A stretch of DNA of 64,000 nucleotides from Pseudomonas sp. MPC6 (GCF_006094435.1 NZ_CP034783.1:4987001-5051000); one strand, 5' to 3'; counted from the stretch's first letter, positions 42,376-52,438 are shown. Notes: generated by a model from the sequence alone, not told the origin. A program made the numbers and translations.

Positions 42376-43710
42376 ATGCCGAACACTGCCGTTGCGCTCG
42401 ACCTGCTATTACTGCCGACCTGGCTGGTACCAGTCGAACCCGCTGGCGTTGTCCTCAAAGAGCACGCTCTGGGCATCCGCGACGGGCGCATCGTCTTTAT
42501 CGGCCCGCGTGCCGCGGCTCTGAAGCTTGAGGCAAGCGAAATCCGCGAATTGCCGGACATGCTGCTCTGCCCTGGCCTGATCAATGCTCACGGACACGCC
42601 GCGATGACGCTGTTCCGCGGCCTGGCGGACGATCTGCCGCTGATGGCCTGGCTGGAACAGCACATCTGGCCGGCCGAAGCCAAATGGGTAGACGAAACCT
42701 TCGTTCGCGACGGCACCGACCTGGCGATCGCCGAGCAGATCAAAGGCGGCATCACCTGCTTCTCCGACATGTATTTCTTCCCGAAGATTGCCAGCGAGTG
42801 CATCCATGACAGCGGCATTCGCGGGCAAATCGCCATTCCGATCCTCGACTTTCCGATCCCGGGCGCCAGCACGGCGGACGAGGCCATTCGCCAGGGCGTC
42901 GAACTGTTCAACGATCTCAAGCACCACGAGCGTATCAAAATTACCTTCGGCCCCCATGCACCCTACACCGTGGGCGACGAAAACCTGGAGAAAATCCGGG
43001 TGATCGCCGAAGAACTGGACGCCTCGATTCACATGCATGTCCATGAAACCGCCTTCGAAGTGCAGCAGTCGGTCGAGCAATATGGCGAGCGCCCGTTGAC
43101 CCGCCTCGGGCGCCTGGGCCTCCTGGGGCCGCGCTTCCAGGCGGTGCACATGACGCAGATCAGCGATGAGGACCTGATGTTGCTGGTAGAAAGCAATACC
43201 AGCGTGGTCCATTGCCCGGAATCGAACCTCAAGCTGGCCAGCGGTTTCTGCCCGGTGGAGCGTTTGTGGCAGGCCGGCGTCAATGTCGCCATCGGCACCG
43301 ATGGCGCAGCGAGCAACAACGACCTCGACCTGCTCGGCGAAACCCGCACCGCTGCATTGCTGGCCAAGGCCGTCGCAGGCTCCGCCACCGCGCTGGACGC
43401 CCATCGCGCGCTGCGCATGGCCACCCTCAACGGCGCCCGCGCGCTGGGGATCGAAACCGACGTCGGCTCGCTGGAAGTCGGCAAAGCTGCGGACATCGTG
43501 GCATTCGACCTCTCGGGCCTGGCGCAGCAACCGGTCTACGACCCGGTTTCGCAGCTTATCTACGCCACTGGCCGCGACTGCGTGAAACACCTTTGGGTCG
43601 CCGGCAAGCAACTGCTCGACGACCGTCGTTTGACCCGTCTGGATGAAGACCGGCTTTGTGCCACCGCCAAGGCCTGGGGCCAGCGCATCAGCGGCCGCAC
43701 CGAATTGTAA
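42376..43710 (+). CDS. mtaD: TRZ/ATZ amidohydrolase, probable 5'-methylthioadenosine deaminase
   Basis: 444 residues, metal-dependent hydrolase: [17 protein letters not shown] (His pair), [29 protein letters not shown]. The P. aeruginosa homologue in the same gene order (next to ubiG) deaminates methylthioadenosine to methylthioinosine; S-adenosylhomocysteine deaminase is the alternative name. The divergent mtnA supports a salvage role. It is followed by ubiG after 47 bases. Confidence 0.92.
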   Translation: MPNTAVALDLLLLPTWLVPVEPAGVVLKEHALGIRDGRIVFIGPRAAALKLEASEIRELPDMLLCPGLINAHGHAAMTLFRGLADDLPLMAWLEQHIWPAEAKWVDETFVRDGTDLAIAEQIKGGITCFSDMYFFPKIASECIHDSGIRGQIAIPILDFPIPGASTADEAIRQGVELFNDLKHHERIKITFGPHAPYTVGDENLEKIRVIAEELDASIHMHVHETAFEVQQSVEQYGERPLTRLGRLGLLGPRFQAVHMTQISDEDLMLLVESNTSVVHCPESNLKLASGFCPVERLWQAGVNVAIGTDGAASNNDLDLLGETRTAALLAKAVAGSATALDAHRALRMATLNGARALGIETDVGSLEVGKAADIVAFDLSGLAQQPVYDPVSQLIYATGRDCVKHLWVAGKQLLDDRRLTRLDEDRLCATAKAWGQRISGRTEL

Positions 43711-43757
43711 GCCCCCGGTCGGGGCAACAGGATTTTTCAAGTTTTAGAGGATTAAGC

Positions 43758-44456
43758 ATGAGCAACGTCGACTACGCCGAAATCGCCAAATTCGAAGCCC
43801 TGGCGCATCGCTGGTGGGACCGCGAAAGCGAGTTCAAACCGCTGCACGACATCAACCCGCTGCGGGTCAACTGGATTGACGAACGGGTCCACCTGGCCGG
43901 CAAGAAAGTCCTCGACGTCGGCTGCGGCGGCGGCATCCTCAGCGAAGCCATGGCCCAGCGCGGCGCCACCGTCATGGGTATCGACATGGGCGAAGCGCCG
44001 CTGGCGGTCGCGCAATTGCATCAGCTGGAGTCGGGCGTGAGTGTCGAGTACCGCCAGACCACCGCCGAAGCCCTGGCCGAAGAGATGCCCGAGCAGTTCG
44101 ACGTGGTCACCTGCCTGGAAATGCTCGAGCACGTGCCGGACCCCTCCTCGGTGATCCGCGCCTGCTTCCGCATGGTCAAACCCGGTGGCCAGGTGTTCTT
44201 CTCCACCATCAACCGCAACCCGAAGGCGTACCTGTTCGCCATCGTCGGCGCCGAATACATCATGAAGCTGCTGCCGCGCGGCACCCACGACTTCAAGAAG
44301 TTCATCCGCCCGTCCGAGCTGGGCGCCTGGAGCCGCATGGCCGGGCTGACCGTCAAGGACATCATCGGCCTGACCTACAACCCGCTGACCAAACACTACA
44401 AGCTCGCGTCCGACGTGGACGTCAACTACATGATCCAGACCCTGCGCGAGGAGTAA
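43758..44456 (+). CDS. ubiG: Ubiquinone biosynthesis O-methyltransferase UbiG
   Basis: 232 residues from [20 protein letters not shown] at 43758; the extra N-terminal stretch of the longer frame comes from the end of mtaD. SAM-binding motif [16 protein letters not shown] (about 50-65), [11 protein letters not shown] and [13 protein letters not shown] fit UbiG. It methylates two hydroxyl groups during ubiquinone synthesis. mupP follows after 4 bases. Confidence 0.97.
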   Translation: MSNVDYAEIAKFEALAHRWWDRESEFKPLHDINPLRVNWIDERVHLAGKKVLDVGCGGGILSEAMAQRGATVMGIDMGEAPLAVAQLHQLESGVSVEYRQTTAEALAEEMPEQFDVVTCLEMLEHVPDPSSVIRACFRMVKPGGQVFFSTINRNPKAYLFAIVGAEYIMKLLPRGTHDFKKFIRPSELGAWSRMAGLTVKDIIGLTYNPLTKHYKLASDVDVNYMIQTLREE

Positions 44457-44460
44457 GCCG

Positions 44461-45132
44461 ATGCGTATCAGAGCAGTTCTTTTCGACATGGACGGCACTC
44501 TGCTCGACACCGCGCCGGACTTCATTGCCATCTGTCAGGCGATGCGTGCCGATCGCGGCTTGCCGCCGATCAACGATAAACAGATTCGCGACGAAATCTC
44601 CGGCGGCGCCAAGGCGATGGTCGCCGTGACCTTCGCCATGGACCCGGAAGTGCCGGAATTCGAGGCATTGCGCCTGGAGTTCCTCGAGCGTTATCTCGTG
44701 GGTTGCGCCGTTCACAGCAAATTGTTCGACGGCATGGGCGAACTGCTGGCCGATATCGAAAAAGCCAATCTGATCTGGGGCGTGGTCACCAACAAGCCGT
44801 TGCGGTTCGCCGAGCCGATCATGCAGCAGCTGGGGCTGGCCGAGCGCTCGGCGCTGCTGATTTGCCCGGACCATGTGAAGAACAGCAAGCCGGATCCCGA
44901 GCCGTTGATCCTCGCCTGCAAGATGCTCGACCTGGACCCGGCCAGCGTACTGTTCGTGGGCGATGACCTGCGCGATATCGAATCCGGTCGCGATGCCGGC
45001 ACCAGGACCGCTGCGGTAACCTTTGGCTATATCCACCCGGACGATAACCCGCGGCACTGGGGCGCGGATGTGGTGGTGGATCATCCGCTGGAGTTGCGCA
45101 AGGTGCTTGATAGCGCCCTTTGCGGCTGCTGA
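44461..45132 (+). CDS. mupP: N-acetylmuramic acid 6-phosphate phosphatase MupP (HAD family)
   Basis: 223 residues of the HAD superfamily: nucleophile motif [14 protein letters not shown] (9-22), VVTNKP, and [15 protein letters not shown]. It is often labelled phosphoglycolate phosphatase, but in Pseudomonas the gene next to ubiG has been shown to be MupP, which acts in the AnmK-AmgK-MurU peptidoglycan recycling route that lowers AmpC induction and fosfomycin sensitivity. The call rests on gene order plus family. Confidence 0.88.
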   Translation: MRIRAVLFDMDGTLLDTAPDFIAICQAMRADRGLPPINDKQIRDEISGGAKAMVAVTFAMDPEVPEFEALRLEFLERYLVGCAVHSKLFDGMGELLADIEKANLIWGVVTNKPLRFAEPIMQQLGLAERSALLICPDHVKNSKPDPEPLILACKMLDLDPASVLFVGDDLRDIESGRDAGTRTAAVTFGYIHPDDNPRHWGADVVVDHPLELRKVLDSALCGC

Positions 45133-45142
45133 ACCTGCCCCT

Positions 45143-45242
45143 TGTAGGAGCGAGCTTGCTCGCGAAAAACCCGAGAACGCCGCGGGCTGTCTGGCTTGAC
45201 GCGTTATCGTTGGCGACCATCGCGAGCAACCTCGCTCCTACA
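45143..45242. repeat. REP inverted pair between mupP and yciK
   Basis: Arms 45143-45166 (TGTAGGAGCGAGCTTGCTCG plus CGAA) and 45220-45242 are near-perfect inverted copies with one mismatch in the right arm. Confidence 0.82.
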
Positions 45243-45286
45243 GGGACCGTGTAACGGCGGTCATTTCTATTTTGTAGAGGTTTTTT

Positions 45287-46027
45287 ATGTTTGATTATTC
45301 CGCCCGCCCCGAACTGCTCAAGGACCGGGTCATCCTGGTCACCGGTGCCGGTCGTGGTATCGGCGCCGCCGCCGCGAAAACCTACGCCGCACACGGCGCC
45401 ACCGTGCTGCTGCTGGGCAAGACCGAAGCCAACCTGACTCAGGTCTACGACGAAATCGAAGCCGCCGGTCATCCACAACCCGCGGTGATCCCGTTCAATC
45501 TGGAAACCGCCCTGCCCCATCAATACGATGAGTTGGCAGCGATGATCGAAACCGAATTCGGCCACCTCGACGGCCTGCTGCACAATGCGTCGATCATCGG
45601 CCCGCGTACGCCGATCGAGCAGCTGTCGGGTGAAAACTTCATGCGCGTCATGCACGTCAACGTCAATGCGATGTTCATGCTCACCAGCACGCTGCTGCCG
45701 CTGCTCAAGCTGTCCCAGGACGCCTCGGTGGTGTTCACGTCCAGCAGCGTCGGCCGCAAGGGGCGCGCCTACTGGGGTGCGTACGGGGTTTCCAAATTTG
45801 CCACCGAAGGCTTGATGCAAACCCTGGCCGACGAAGTCGATACCGTGGCACCGGTGCGCGCCAACAGCATCAACCCCGGCGCCACCCGCACCAGCATGCG
45901 CGCCCAGGCCTACCCCGGGGAAAACCCGCTGAACAACCCGACGCCGGAGGAGATCATGCCGGTTTATCTCTACCTGATGGGACCGGACAGCACCGGCATC
46001 AACGGCCAGGCTTTCAACGCCCAGTAA
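45287..46027 (+). CDS. yciK: YciK-family short-chain oxidoreductase
   Basis: 246 residues. The SDR cofactor motif TGAGRGIG (19-26), HNASIIGPRTP, SSSVG and YGVSK are in place. The N-terminal MFDYSARPELLKDRVILVTG is typical of YciK. The substrate is unknown. It follows mupP by 154 bases across a REP pair, the same gene order as in P. aeruginosa. Confidence 0.92.
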   Translation: MFDYSARPELLKDRVILVTGAGRGIGAAAAKTYAAHGATVLLLGKTEANLTQVYDEIEAAGHPQPAVIPFNLETALPHQYDELAAMIETEFGHLDGLLHNASIIGPRTPIEQLSGENFMRVMHVNVNAMFMLTSTLLPLLKLSQDASVVFTSSSVGRKGRAYWGAYGVSKFATEGLMQTLADEVDTVAPVRANSINPGATRTSMRAQAYPGENPLNNPTPEEIMPVYLYLMGPDSTGINGQAFNAQ

Positions 46028-46378
46028 CGCCGTGCGTCGCTTTTGTGCCGCGACAGCCTCTGGTCGCGGCGCTTGAAATACCCCCGCAATTGCTGGTCAA
46101 ACAACCGGCGTCACTCGCCTGCTCTCCGACCACAACCTCAAGCCATTGAATTATATCGTTATTATCCAGTTGAACATTTTGGCAAGACTTTCGCTCTAAA
46201 CCAGCTCAGACACGCAGTGTGAAAGCAGATGGGGCGTCGATAGTTACTTTATCTTCAGCAAAGCGGATTAGACTCGTAGGAGATGTCCTACGGGACTGAT
46301 GGATCAGTATGACGCGCAGCCCAAAGCCGCTCTCACCCAGCTTGTAAGACTGTCTTACTGCTCAGGGGCGCACGCCAT
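46028..46378. other. Intergenic region upstream of the diguanylate cyclase gene, with two short palindromes
   Basis: No gene. Two perfect inverted repeats are visible: CGTAGGA-GATG-TCCTACG (46275-46292) and GTAAGAC-T-GTCTTAC (46344-46358), the latter about 20 bases before the start codon. They are similar in pattern (GTARGA/TCYTAC) and may be binding sites of one regulator. Confidence 0.5.
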
Positions 46379-47305
46379 ATGAAACCACCTTCCCAGACCA
46401 ACGCAATTGACTTCGATCGCGCCAAATTGCAACGCCTGGGCTTTGGTCAGCAGCCCCCCCGTCCGGAGAGGTCGGTCAGCCTTGCGCAAATGCGCCAGCA
46501 GCTGAGCCAACTTTTACAAACCAGCCTTGAGCCGCAACGCATTGTCGGGCTGTTTTTTCGTGAGATCCAGCGCCTGGTCCCTCTGGACGCCTTGAGTTAC
46601 GAACACAAGGCCAGCGACTTGCGCCTGGAGTTCGGCGAGTGTGCCCCTCATTCGATCAGCTTCAGTCTCAACCATAAGGGCGAGTACCTGGGGCGCCTGG
46701 TATTCCGCCGCAAGCAGGCATTCAGCGATCAGGAACAAGGCAACCTCGAGTCGATTTTGTCCGCATTGTTGTATCCGATGCGCAATACCCTGCTCTACCG
46801 TGCCGCTACCCAAAGCGCCTTGCGTGATCCGCTGACGGACACCGGCAACCGCATCGCCATGGATCAGACGCTGCAACGGGAGATCGAGATGTCGCGCCAG
46901 CACCTGCAACCCTTGTCGCTGTTGATGCTGGACATCGATCACTTCAAACACGTCAATGACAATCACGGGCACAGCGCTGGCGATGAAGTACTGAAGGCGG
47001 TTGCCGGCTCGATCAAGCACCAGTTGCGCAACGTGGACATGGTGTTCCGCTTTGGTGGCGAAGAGTTCCTGATTCTGCTTTCCAACACCGGTCGGGAGGC
47101 GGCAGCCATGGTCGGCGAGCGATTACGATTTGCGGCGCAGGAGCAGGATTATGCCGCGGATGGCAAATCGATCGAGCTGACGGTCAGCCTCGGCTGTTCG
47201 ACCCTGTTGCCCGGCGAGTCCGCCGATAGCCTGCTGCGACGGGCCGATAATGCACTGTATGTGGCCAAGCGCGCAGGTCGCAACCGGTTGGCGATGGCGG
47301 GGTGA
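46379..47305 (+). CDS. Diguanylate cyclase (GGDEF domain)
   Basis: 308 residues. A GAF-like N-terminal half (about 30-140, no clear membrane span) precedes a GGDEF domain with the active-site variant GGEEF at 226-230 and an RxxD inhibition site (RNVD, 217-220) five residues upstream, so it should make c-di-GMP and be inhibited by its product. DPLTDTGNRIAM and LDIDHFKHVNDNHGH are also as expected. It is cytosolic. The signal it senses is unknown. Confidence 0.93.
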   Translation: MKPPSQTNAIDFDRAKLQRLGFGQQPPRPERSVSLAQMRQQLSQLLQTSLEPQRIVGLFFREIQRLVPLDALSYEHKASDLRLEFGECAPHSISFSLNHKGEYLGRLVFRRKQAFSDQEQGNLESILSALLYPMRNTLLYRAATQSALRDPLTDTGNRIAMDQTLQREIEMSRQHLQPLSLLMLDIDHFKHVNDNHGHSAGDEVLKAVAGSIKHQLRNVDMVFRFGGEEFLILLSNTGREAAAMVGERLRFAAQEQDYAADGKSIELTVSLGCSTLLPGESADSLLRRADNALYVAKRAGRNRLAMAG

Positions 47306-47336
47306 AGGCCGCCAGCGCGGCCCGTACTGCATAGCC

Positions 47337-49211
47337 CTAACGGACAGCGCCGCGCAACTCGCCTACCAACCCTTGCAGCCTGGCGGGCTCCGCCGCTTCT
47401 ACCGTCACCGCAGGGCCTGCCACCAGGGTCACTCGCGACCATAAGCGACGAAACACCCCCTTGCGCGGATCGCGACTGAAAAAACTGCCCCACAACCCCT
47501 GCAGTGCCAGCGGAATCACCGGCACCGGGGTCTCTTCCAGAATCCGCGTCAGCCCGCCCTTGAATTCATTGATCTCGCCATCGGCGGTCAGTTTGCCCTC
47601 AGGGAAGATGCACACCAGCTCACCGTCCTTCAGATACCGGGCAATGCGCGTGAAGGCTTTTTCGTAAATCTGGATATCTTCCTGACGCCCCGCGATCGGA
47701 ATCGTCCCGGCCGTGCGAAAGATGAAATTCAGCACCGGCAAGTTGTAGATCTTGTAGTACATCACAAAGCGAATCGGCCGACGCACCGCGCCACCGATCA
47801 GTAACGCATCGACGAAAGACACATGATTGCAGACCAGCAACGCCGCGCCCTCATCGGGAATCAGTTGCAGATTGCGATGCTCCACGCGGTACATTGAATG
47901 GCTGAGCAGCCAGATCATGAAGCGCATGCTGAACTCGGGGACAATCTTGAAGATGTAGGCGTTGACGCCGATGTTCAGCAGCGACACCACCAGGAACAGC
48001 TGCGGGATCGACAGCTGGACCAGGCTCAGCAAGACGATCGAGACAATCGCCGAGACCACCATGAACAGCGCATTGAGAATGTTGTTGGCCGCAATCACCC
48101 GCGCCCGCTCGTTCTCGGGAGTGCGCGACTGGATCAACGCGTACAGCGGCACTATATAGAAGCCGCCGAAGATCCCCAGGCCGAGAATATCGATCAAGAC
48201 CAGCCAGGTATGGCCAAACCCGAGGATCTCGACCCAGCCATGGCCGTCGACGCTGCCCGGAATCCCGCCGGAATGCCACCACAACAGCAACCCGAACACT
48301 GTCAGGCCGAACGAACCGAACGGCACCAGGCCGATTTCGACTTTGCGCCCGGACAGTTTCTCGCAGAGCATCGAGCCCAGTGCGATACCGACCGAGAACA
48401 CCGTGAGAATCAGCGTTACCACGGTTTCGTCGCCGTGCATCCACTCCTTGGCATAAGCCGGGATCTGTGTCAGATAAATCGCGCCGACAAACCAGAACCA
48501 TGAGTTGCCGACAATCGAGCGCGATACGGCCGGGGTTTGGCCCAGACCCAGCTTCAGGGTGGCCCAGGATTGACTGAAGATGTTCCAGTTCAGGCGCATT
48601 TCCGGCGAGGCGGCCGCGGCACGAGGGATACTGCGGCTGGCCAGGTAACCGATGACCGCAATGCCAATGATCGCCGTGGAGACGATGGGCGCGTAATCAC
48701 TGGACGACATCATGACCCCGGCGCCGATGGTTCCGGCGAGGATCGCCAGGAACGTCCCCATTTCCACCAGGCCGTTACCGCCCACCAGCTCTTCTTCGTG
48801 CAGGGCCTGGGGCAGGATCGAGTATTTCACCGGGCCGAACAGTGCCGAGTGAGTGCCCATGGCAAACAGCGCCACCAGCATCAGCGACAGGTGATCGAAC
48901 ATGAAACCGACCGCGCCGACCGCCATGATCGCGATTTCGCCGAGCTTGATCAGACGGATCAGCGCGTCCTTGGCGAATTTTTCGCCGAACTGCCCGGCCA
49001 GCGCCGAGAACAGAAAGAACGGCAGGATGAACAGCAGCGCACACAGGTTGACCCAGATCGAGCGATCTCCGTCGATCGTCAGCTTGTACAGAATGGCGAG
49101 GATCAACGACTGCTTGAAGATGTTGTCGTTGAACGCACCCAGCGACTGCGTGATGAAAAACGGCAGGAAGCGCCGGGTGCGAAGCAAGGTGAACTGTGAG
49201 GGGTGACTCAT
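47337..49211 (-). CDS. Fused MFS lysophospholipid transporter and PlsC acyltransferase
   Basis: 624 residues from MSHPSQFTLLRTRRFLPFFI at 49211. The first about 400 residues are a twelve-span MFS domain of the LplT type (ITQSLGAFNDNIFKQSL). A PlsC domain follows: the acyl acceptor motif NHVSFVD, then FPEGKLTADGEINEFK and PVIPLALQG. In E. coli LplT imports lysophospholipids for the separate acyltransferase Aas; here both steps are in one chain, so lysophospholipid repair at the inner membrane is the likely role. Confidence 0.88.
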   Translation of the reverse strand: MSHPSQFTLLRTRRFLPFFITQSLGAFNDNIFKQSLILAILYKLTIDGDRSIWVNLCALLFILPFFLFSALAGQFGEKFAKDALIRLIKLGEIAIMAVGAVGFMFDHLSLMLVALFAMGTHSALFGPVKYSILPQALHEEELVGGNGLVEMGTFLAILAGTIGAGVMMSSSDYAPIVSTAIIGIAVIGYLASRSIPRAAAASPEMRLNWNIFSQSWATLKLGLGQTPAVSRSIVGNSWFWFVGAIYLTQIPAYAKEWMHGDETVVTLILTVFSVGIALGSMLCEKLSGRKVEIGLVPFGSFGLTVFGLLLWWHSGGIPGSVDGHGWVEILGFGHTWLVLIDILGLGIFGGFYIVPLYALIQSRTPENERARVIAANNILNALFMVVSAIVSIVLLSLVQLSIPQLFLVVSLLNIGVNAYIFKIVPEFSMRFMIWLLSHSMYRVEHRNLQLIPDEGAALLVCNHVSFVDALLIGGAVRRPIRFVMYYKIYNLPVLNFIFRTAGTIPIAGRQEDIQIYEKAFTRIARYLKDGELVCIFPEGKLTADGEINEFKGGLTRILEETPVPVIPLALQGLWGSFFSRDPRKGVFRRLWSRVTLVAGPAVTVEAAEPARLQGLVGELRGAVR

Positions 49212-49309
49212 CTTCCGTGTGTCCCTGATCGTGGGTAGAGAGTGGCGTGGATACGTTGATTGGAATGCCGAACGTCGATCCAGGCCACACATTACCTAAT
49301 CCCGGGCGG

Positions 49310-50461
49310 TTATTTCTTTAATCCTGCGATACAAGGTGAGACAAACAGCTCCCCCCGCCACGCACCCTGCACCGTCCGTTTGCCGACGATCAGCCACATC
49401 ACCACCAGCAATGCCACCAGCACACAGCCGAAAATACTGAAAAAGCTCAGGTTCAACACGCTGGCCAGTTTCAAGGTAGTCAGGGCGTACACGCCCAGGG
49501 GGAAGGTAAAGCCCCACCAGCCGAGGTTGAACGGAATCCCGGCGCGCAGGGATCGCACGGTGATCAGCAGCGCGATCAGCATCCACCACAGGCCAAACCC
49601 CCACAGCGTAATCCCGGCCACCAGCCCCAGCCCGGCGGCGATTTCACCGACCCCGGGCAAGCCGTTGGCCGCGAAGATCGCCGGCGCGTCGGCACCCAGC
49701 AGCAACATGCCCAGCGCACCGGTACCGATCGGGCCGAGTGCCAGCCAGCTCGAGGCTGCCATGTTTTCGTGGGGCAGTTTATGCAGGGCCATGCGCAACA
49801 GCAGGATGGTCAGGATGCTGAATGCCACCGGCAGGGAAAAGGCCCAAAGCACGTAGCTGGTGACCAACACCACTATCTGCGAATGGGCATCTGCCAGGTG
49901 CGGCGCCAACAGGCCGCCACTGGCGGCGGCGACTTCGGCGGCCACCACCGGCAACAGCCACACGGCCGTCATCTGATCGATGCTGTGCTCCTGCCGGGTG
50001 AACATCAGGTAGGGGATCAGCACGCCACAGGCCAGGGACATGACCACGTCCAGCCACCACAGCATTTCGGCGAGCGGTATCACACCATTACCCCAGCGCG
50101 GCAGACCGAACACCAGAAAACCATTGATGATGGTCGCCAGGCCCATGGGGATGGTGCCAAAGAACATCGACACGGTCGAATGACCGAAAATCCGCCGCGC
50201 CTCATCGAAAAACAGCACCCAACGTGCCGTGTAGATAGCCGCGAACAAAACAAACAGGACGATATTGAACAGCCAGAGTGCTTCGGCGATCCCGCGAACG
50301 CCGGGACCCGCACCCGGCCACTGCGCCAGCGCCAATGCCAGCACACCGGTGCCCATGGTGGCGGCGAACCAGTTCGGGGTGAACTGGCGGATCACTTCGC
50401 GCGGGTGCTGCAAATGACTGAAAGGTTTAAAACCGGATGTGGCGGTGTTGGGGCATGTCAT
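49310..50461 (-). CDS. TDT-family (TehA/SLAC1) exporter
   Basis: 383 residues with about ten membrane spans. FTPNWFAATMGTGVLALAL, FFGTIPMGLATIINGF and NLGWWGFTFPLGVYAL are typical of the tellurite-resistance/dicarboxylate transporter family, which includes sulfite exporters and SLAC1 anion channels. The start at 50461 (MTCPNTATSG) has AGGAG 6 bases upstream; an ATG at 50497 is a weaker choice. The exported anion cannot be told from sequence. Confidence 0.88.
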   Translation of the reverse strand: MTCPNTATSGFKPFSHLQHPREVIRQFTPNWFAATMGTGVLALALAQWPGAGPGVRGIAEALWLFNIVLFVLFAAIYTARWVLFFDEARRIFGHSTVSMFFGTIPMGLATIINGFLVFGLPRWGNGVIPLAEMLWWLDVVMSLACGVLIPYLMFTRQEHSIDQMTAVWLLPVVAAEVAAASGGLLAPHLADAHSQIVVLVTSYVLWAFSLPVAFSILTILLLRMALHKLPHENMAASSWLALGPIGTGALGMLLLGADAPAIFAANGLPGVGEIAAGLGLVAGITLWGFGLWWMLIALLITVRSLRAGIPFNLGWWGFTFPLGVYALTTLKLASVLNLSFFSIFGCVLVALLVVMWLIVGKRTVQGAWRGELFVSPCIAGLKK

Positions 50462-50568
50462 GGCGAACTCCTGTCCTCTTGTTGAGGTGGAATTCATGGT
50501 AGAACCGAATCGAATATCTATATAACGGGTAATATCTCTAACTGTTATCTATTTTATGAATATTATAT

Positions 50569-51777
50569 TCATCCGACATCGGCGTGACAGGCTTTGACAG
50601 GCCGCTGCAGCTTCAATCCCAGCAGCGCCCCCAGCGACAGAACGATCAACACCGCACCATAACCATCGGTGGTTGGCACCAGGCCAAAGGTTTGTGTCAG
50701 GTTCCCGGCCAGCAACGACGGCAAGCAGAACGCCAGATAACTGAGCACGTAATACGCCGACATCAACCCGGCCCGCTCATGGGCCAGCGCCAGTGGCACC
50801 AGACTGCGCACCGCCCCCAGGAAACCGGCGCCGAACCCGCAACCGGCGACCAGGGTGCCGAGGAAAAACAATGCCAGGCTGGCGCTGTGCACCCCCAGCA
50901 AAATCAACACAAGCCCCACTGGCAGCAAGGTGCCTCCCAATAGCAGCGCGATTGCGGCGGGACGATTGCGCAGGGTGAAGATCATCAACGCACCGGTCAC
51001 CGTCAATGCCGCCACCGTCGCGCCGCCAATCAGGTTCGAGGTCGACCCCGTGGCGGTACGCACCAGCGAGGGTGCCAGCGATGCGAAAAAACCGCCGAGC
51101 GCCCAGGTGGCGGTGTTGAGCGGCAATACTCGCCACAAGGTAGACCGTGCCTGGATCGGCACATGCAGGGTCGGGCGCAGCGACGCCCAGGCACCCGCTT
51201 GCGAACTGACGGTTTCGGGCAGGCGCCAGACGTACAATGCCTGCATCACAAACAGCGCGAGCAGCACCCAATAGGTCAACTGCAATGGCAGCGGCGCGAA
51301 TTCGGCCAACAAGCCGCAGCCGATGGCCCCGAGCGCCATGCCCAGTAACGGCGCGACACTATTGACCAACGGCCCTTGTTGACGATCGGTATCCAGCAGC
51401 GCCGCACTCAGCACGGCGGTGGCCATTCCCGTTGCAAACCCCTGAAGCACCCGCGCACCGATCAACCACGCCACGCTGTCGGCATTGATAAACAGCAACA
51501 TCGCCAGGACGTTAAGCAATACGGCGGTGAAGATCACCGGTTTGCGCCCCAGATAATCGGAAAGCGAACCGACCGTCAGCAGCGCCACCAGCAAGCTGAT
51601 GGCGTACACCCCGAAAATAACGGTCAGGGTCGCTGCCGAGAACCGCAGGTGTTCCTGATACAAGTGATACAACGGCGTCGGAGCAGTGGAAGCCGCGAGA
51701 AAACTGAGTAAGGTAACCGCCAGAAACCACAGGCTGGAACGCTGGGACTCAGAACGGTTCGTCGTTGAATAGAACAT
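50569..51777 (-). CDS. MFS transporter (drug efflux type)
   Basis: 402 residues with twelve predicted spans. The MFS signature between helices 2 and 3 is present (GSLSDYLGRKPVIF), and TAPTPLYHLYQ near the N-terminus resembles drug-proton antiporters. ATG at 51777 uses a GGAG that lies inside one arm of a perfect palindrome (51780-51820). It diverges from a TetR gene, the common layout of a regulated efflux pump. The substrate is unknown. Confidence 0.9.
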   Translation of the reverse strand: MFYSTTNRSESQRSSLWFLAVTLLSFLAASTAPTPLYHLYQEHLRFSAATLTVIFGVYAISLLVALLTVGSLSDYLGRKPVIFTAVLLNVLAMLLFINADSVAWLIGARVLQGFATGMATAVLSAALLDTDRQQGPLVNSVAPLLGMALGAIGCGLLAEFAPLPLQLTYWVLLALFVMQALYVWRLPETVSSQAGAWASLRPTLHVPIQARSTLWRVLPLNTATWALGGFFASLAPSLVRTATGSTSNLIGGATVAALTVTGALMIFTLRNRPAAIALLLGGTLLPVGLVLILLGVHSASLALFFLGTLVAGCGFGAGFLGAVRSLVPLALAHERAGLMSAYYVLSYLAFCLPSLLAGNLTQTFGLVPTTDGYGAVLIVLSLGALLGLKLQRPVKACHADVG

Positions 51778-51779
51778 TG

Positions 51780-51820
51780 CACACTCCGCAAAAGCTAATT
51801 TATTGCTTTTGCGGAGTGTG
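51780..51820. promoter_or_regulatory. 41-base perfect palindrome between MFS and TetR genes
   Basis: Arms CACACTCCGCAAAAGC (51780-51795) and GCTTTTGCGGAGTGTG (51805-51820) are perfect 16-base inverted copies around a 9-base AT spacer. It begins 3 bases before the MFS start codon and contains its GGAG. It may be the TetR operator, an mRNA hairpin hiding the ribosome binding site, or both. Confidence 0.75.
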
Positions 51821-51867
51821 CTACTGGCGAACGCTTAAAGCAAATTCTTTGTGTTAAGGTCCGATGC

Positions 51868-52407
51868 ATGGCTATTAAAGAAGGTTTACGCCCGGGAGGC
51901 CGTAGCGCCCGGGTGCAAGAGTCGATTCATTCGGCCGTCCGTGAGCTGCTCCAGGAGCAGGAGCGCTCAACCCTGACCGTCCCGCAAATCGCCGCCCGTG
52001 CGGGGGTCACGCCGTCGACCATTTACCGGCGCTGGGGTGACTTGTCGGCGCTGCTGGCCGACGTGGCCCTCGCGCGCATGCGTCCCGACAGTGAGCCGGC
52101 CAACACTGGCAGCTTGCGCGGTGACGTGCTGGCCTGGGCGGAGCAGTATCTGGACGAGATGAGCTCCGAACCCGGGCGCAACATGCTGCGCGACGTGCAA
52201 AGCAGCACCCTGCCGATTTATTGCACGACCATCATTGGCGGGCAGTTGCAGACGATTCTGGACCGGCACCCCGATCAGCTGAAGCCGAGTGTCGATCGAT
52301 TGATCAACCTGGTGGCGGCGCCGACGGTGTTCCGTATCCTGTTTTCAGAGGCGCCGCTGGAGGTTGGGGAATTGCATCGGTTGGTTGAGATTGCCCTGAA
52401 TCAGTGA
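51868..52407 (+). CDS. TetR-family regulator of the divergent MFS gene
   Basis: 179 residues. The helix-turn-helix is at about residues 34-54 (LTVPQIAARAGVTPSTIYRRWG), preceded by GGRSARVQESIHSAVREL. The C-terminal part (VDRLINLVAAPTVFRILFSE) is of the TetR_C type. AAGG lies 8 bases before the ATG. It most likely represses the MFS pump through the palindrome 48 bases upstream. Confidence 0.9.
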   Translation: MAIKEGLRPGGRSARVQESIHSAVRELLQEQERSTLTVPQIAARAGVTPSTIYRRWGDLSALLADVALARMRPDSEPANTGSLRGDVLAWAEQYLDEMSSEPGRNMLRDVQSSTLPIYCTTIIGGQLQTILDRHPDQLKPSVDRLINLVAAPTVFRILFSEAPLEVGELHRLVEIALNQ

Positions 52408-52410
52408 CAC

Positions 52411-52438
52411 CGCCTTCGCGAGCTTGCTCGCGAAGAGG
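52411..52438. repeat. Solitary REP-like hairpin after the TetR gene
   Basis: CTTCGCGAG and CTCGCGAAG flank a four-base loop (52414-52435), a shortened copy of the GAGCTTGCTCGCGAAG core. It lies 4 bases after the TetR stop and has no partner nearby. Confidence 0.6.
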
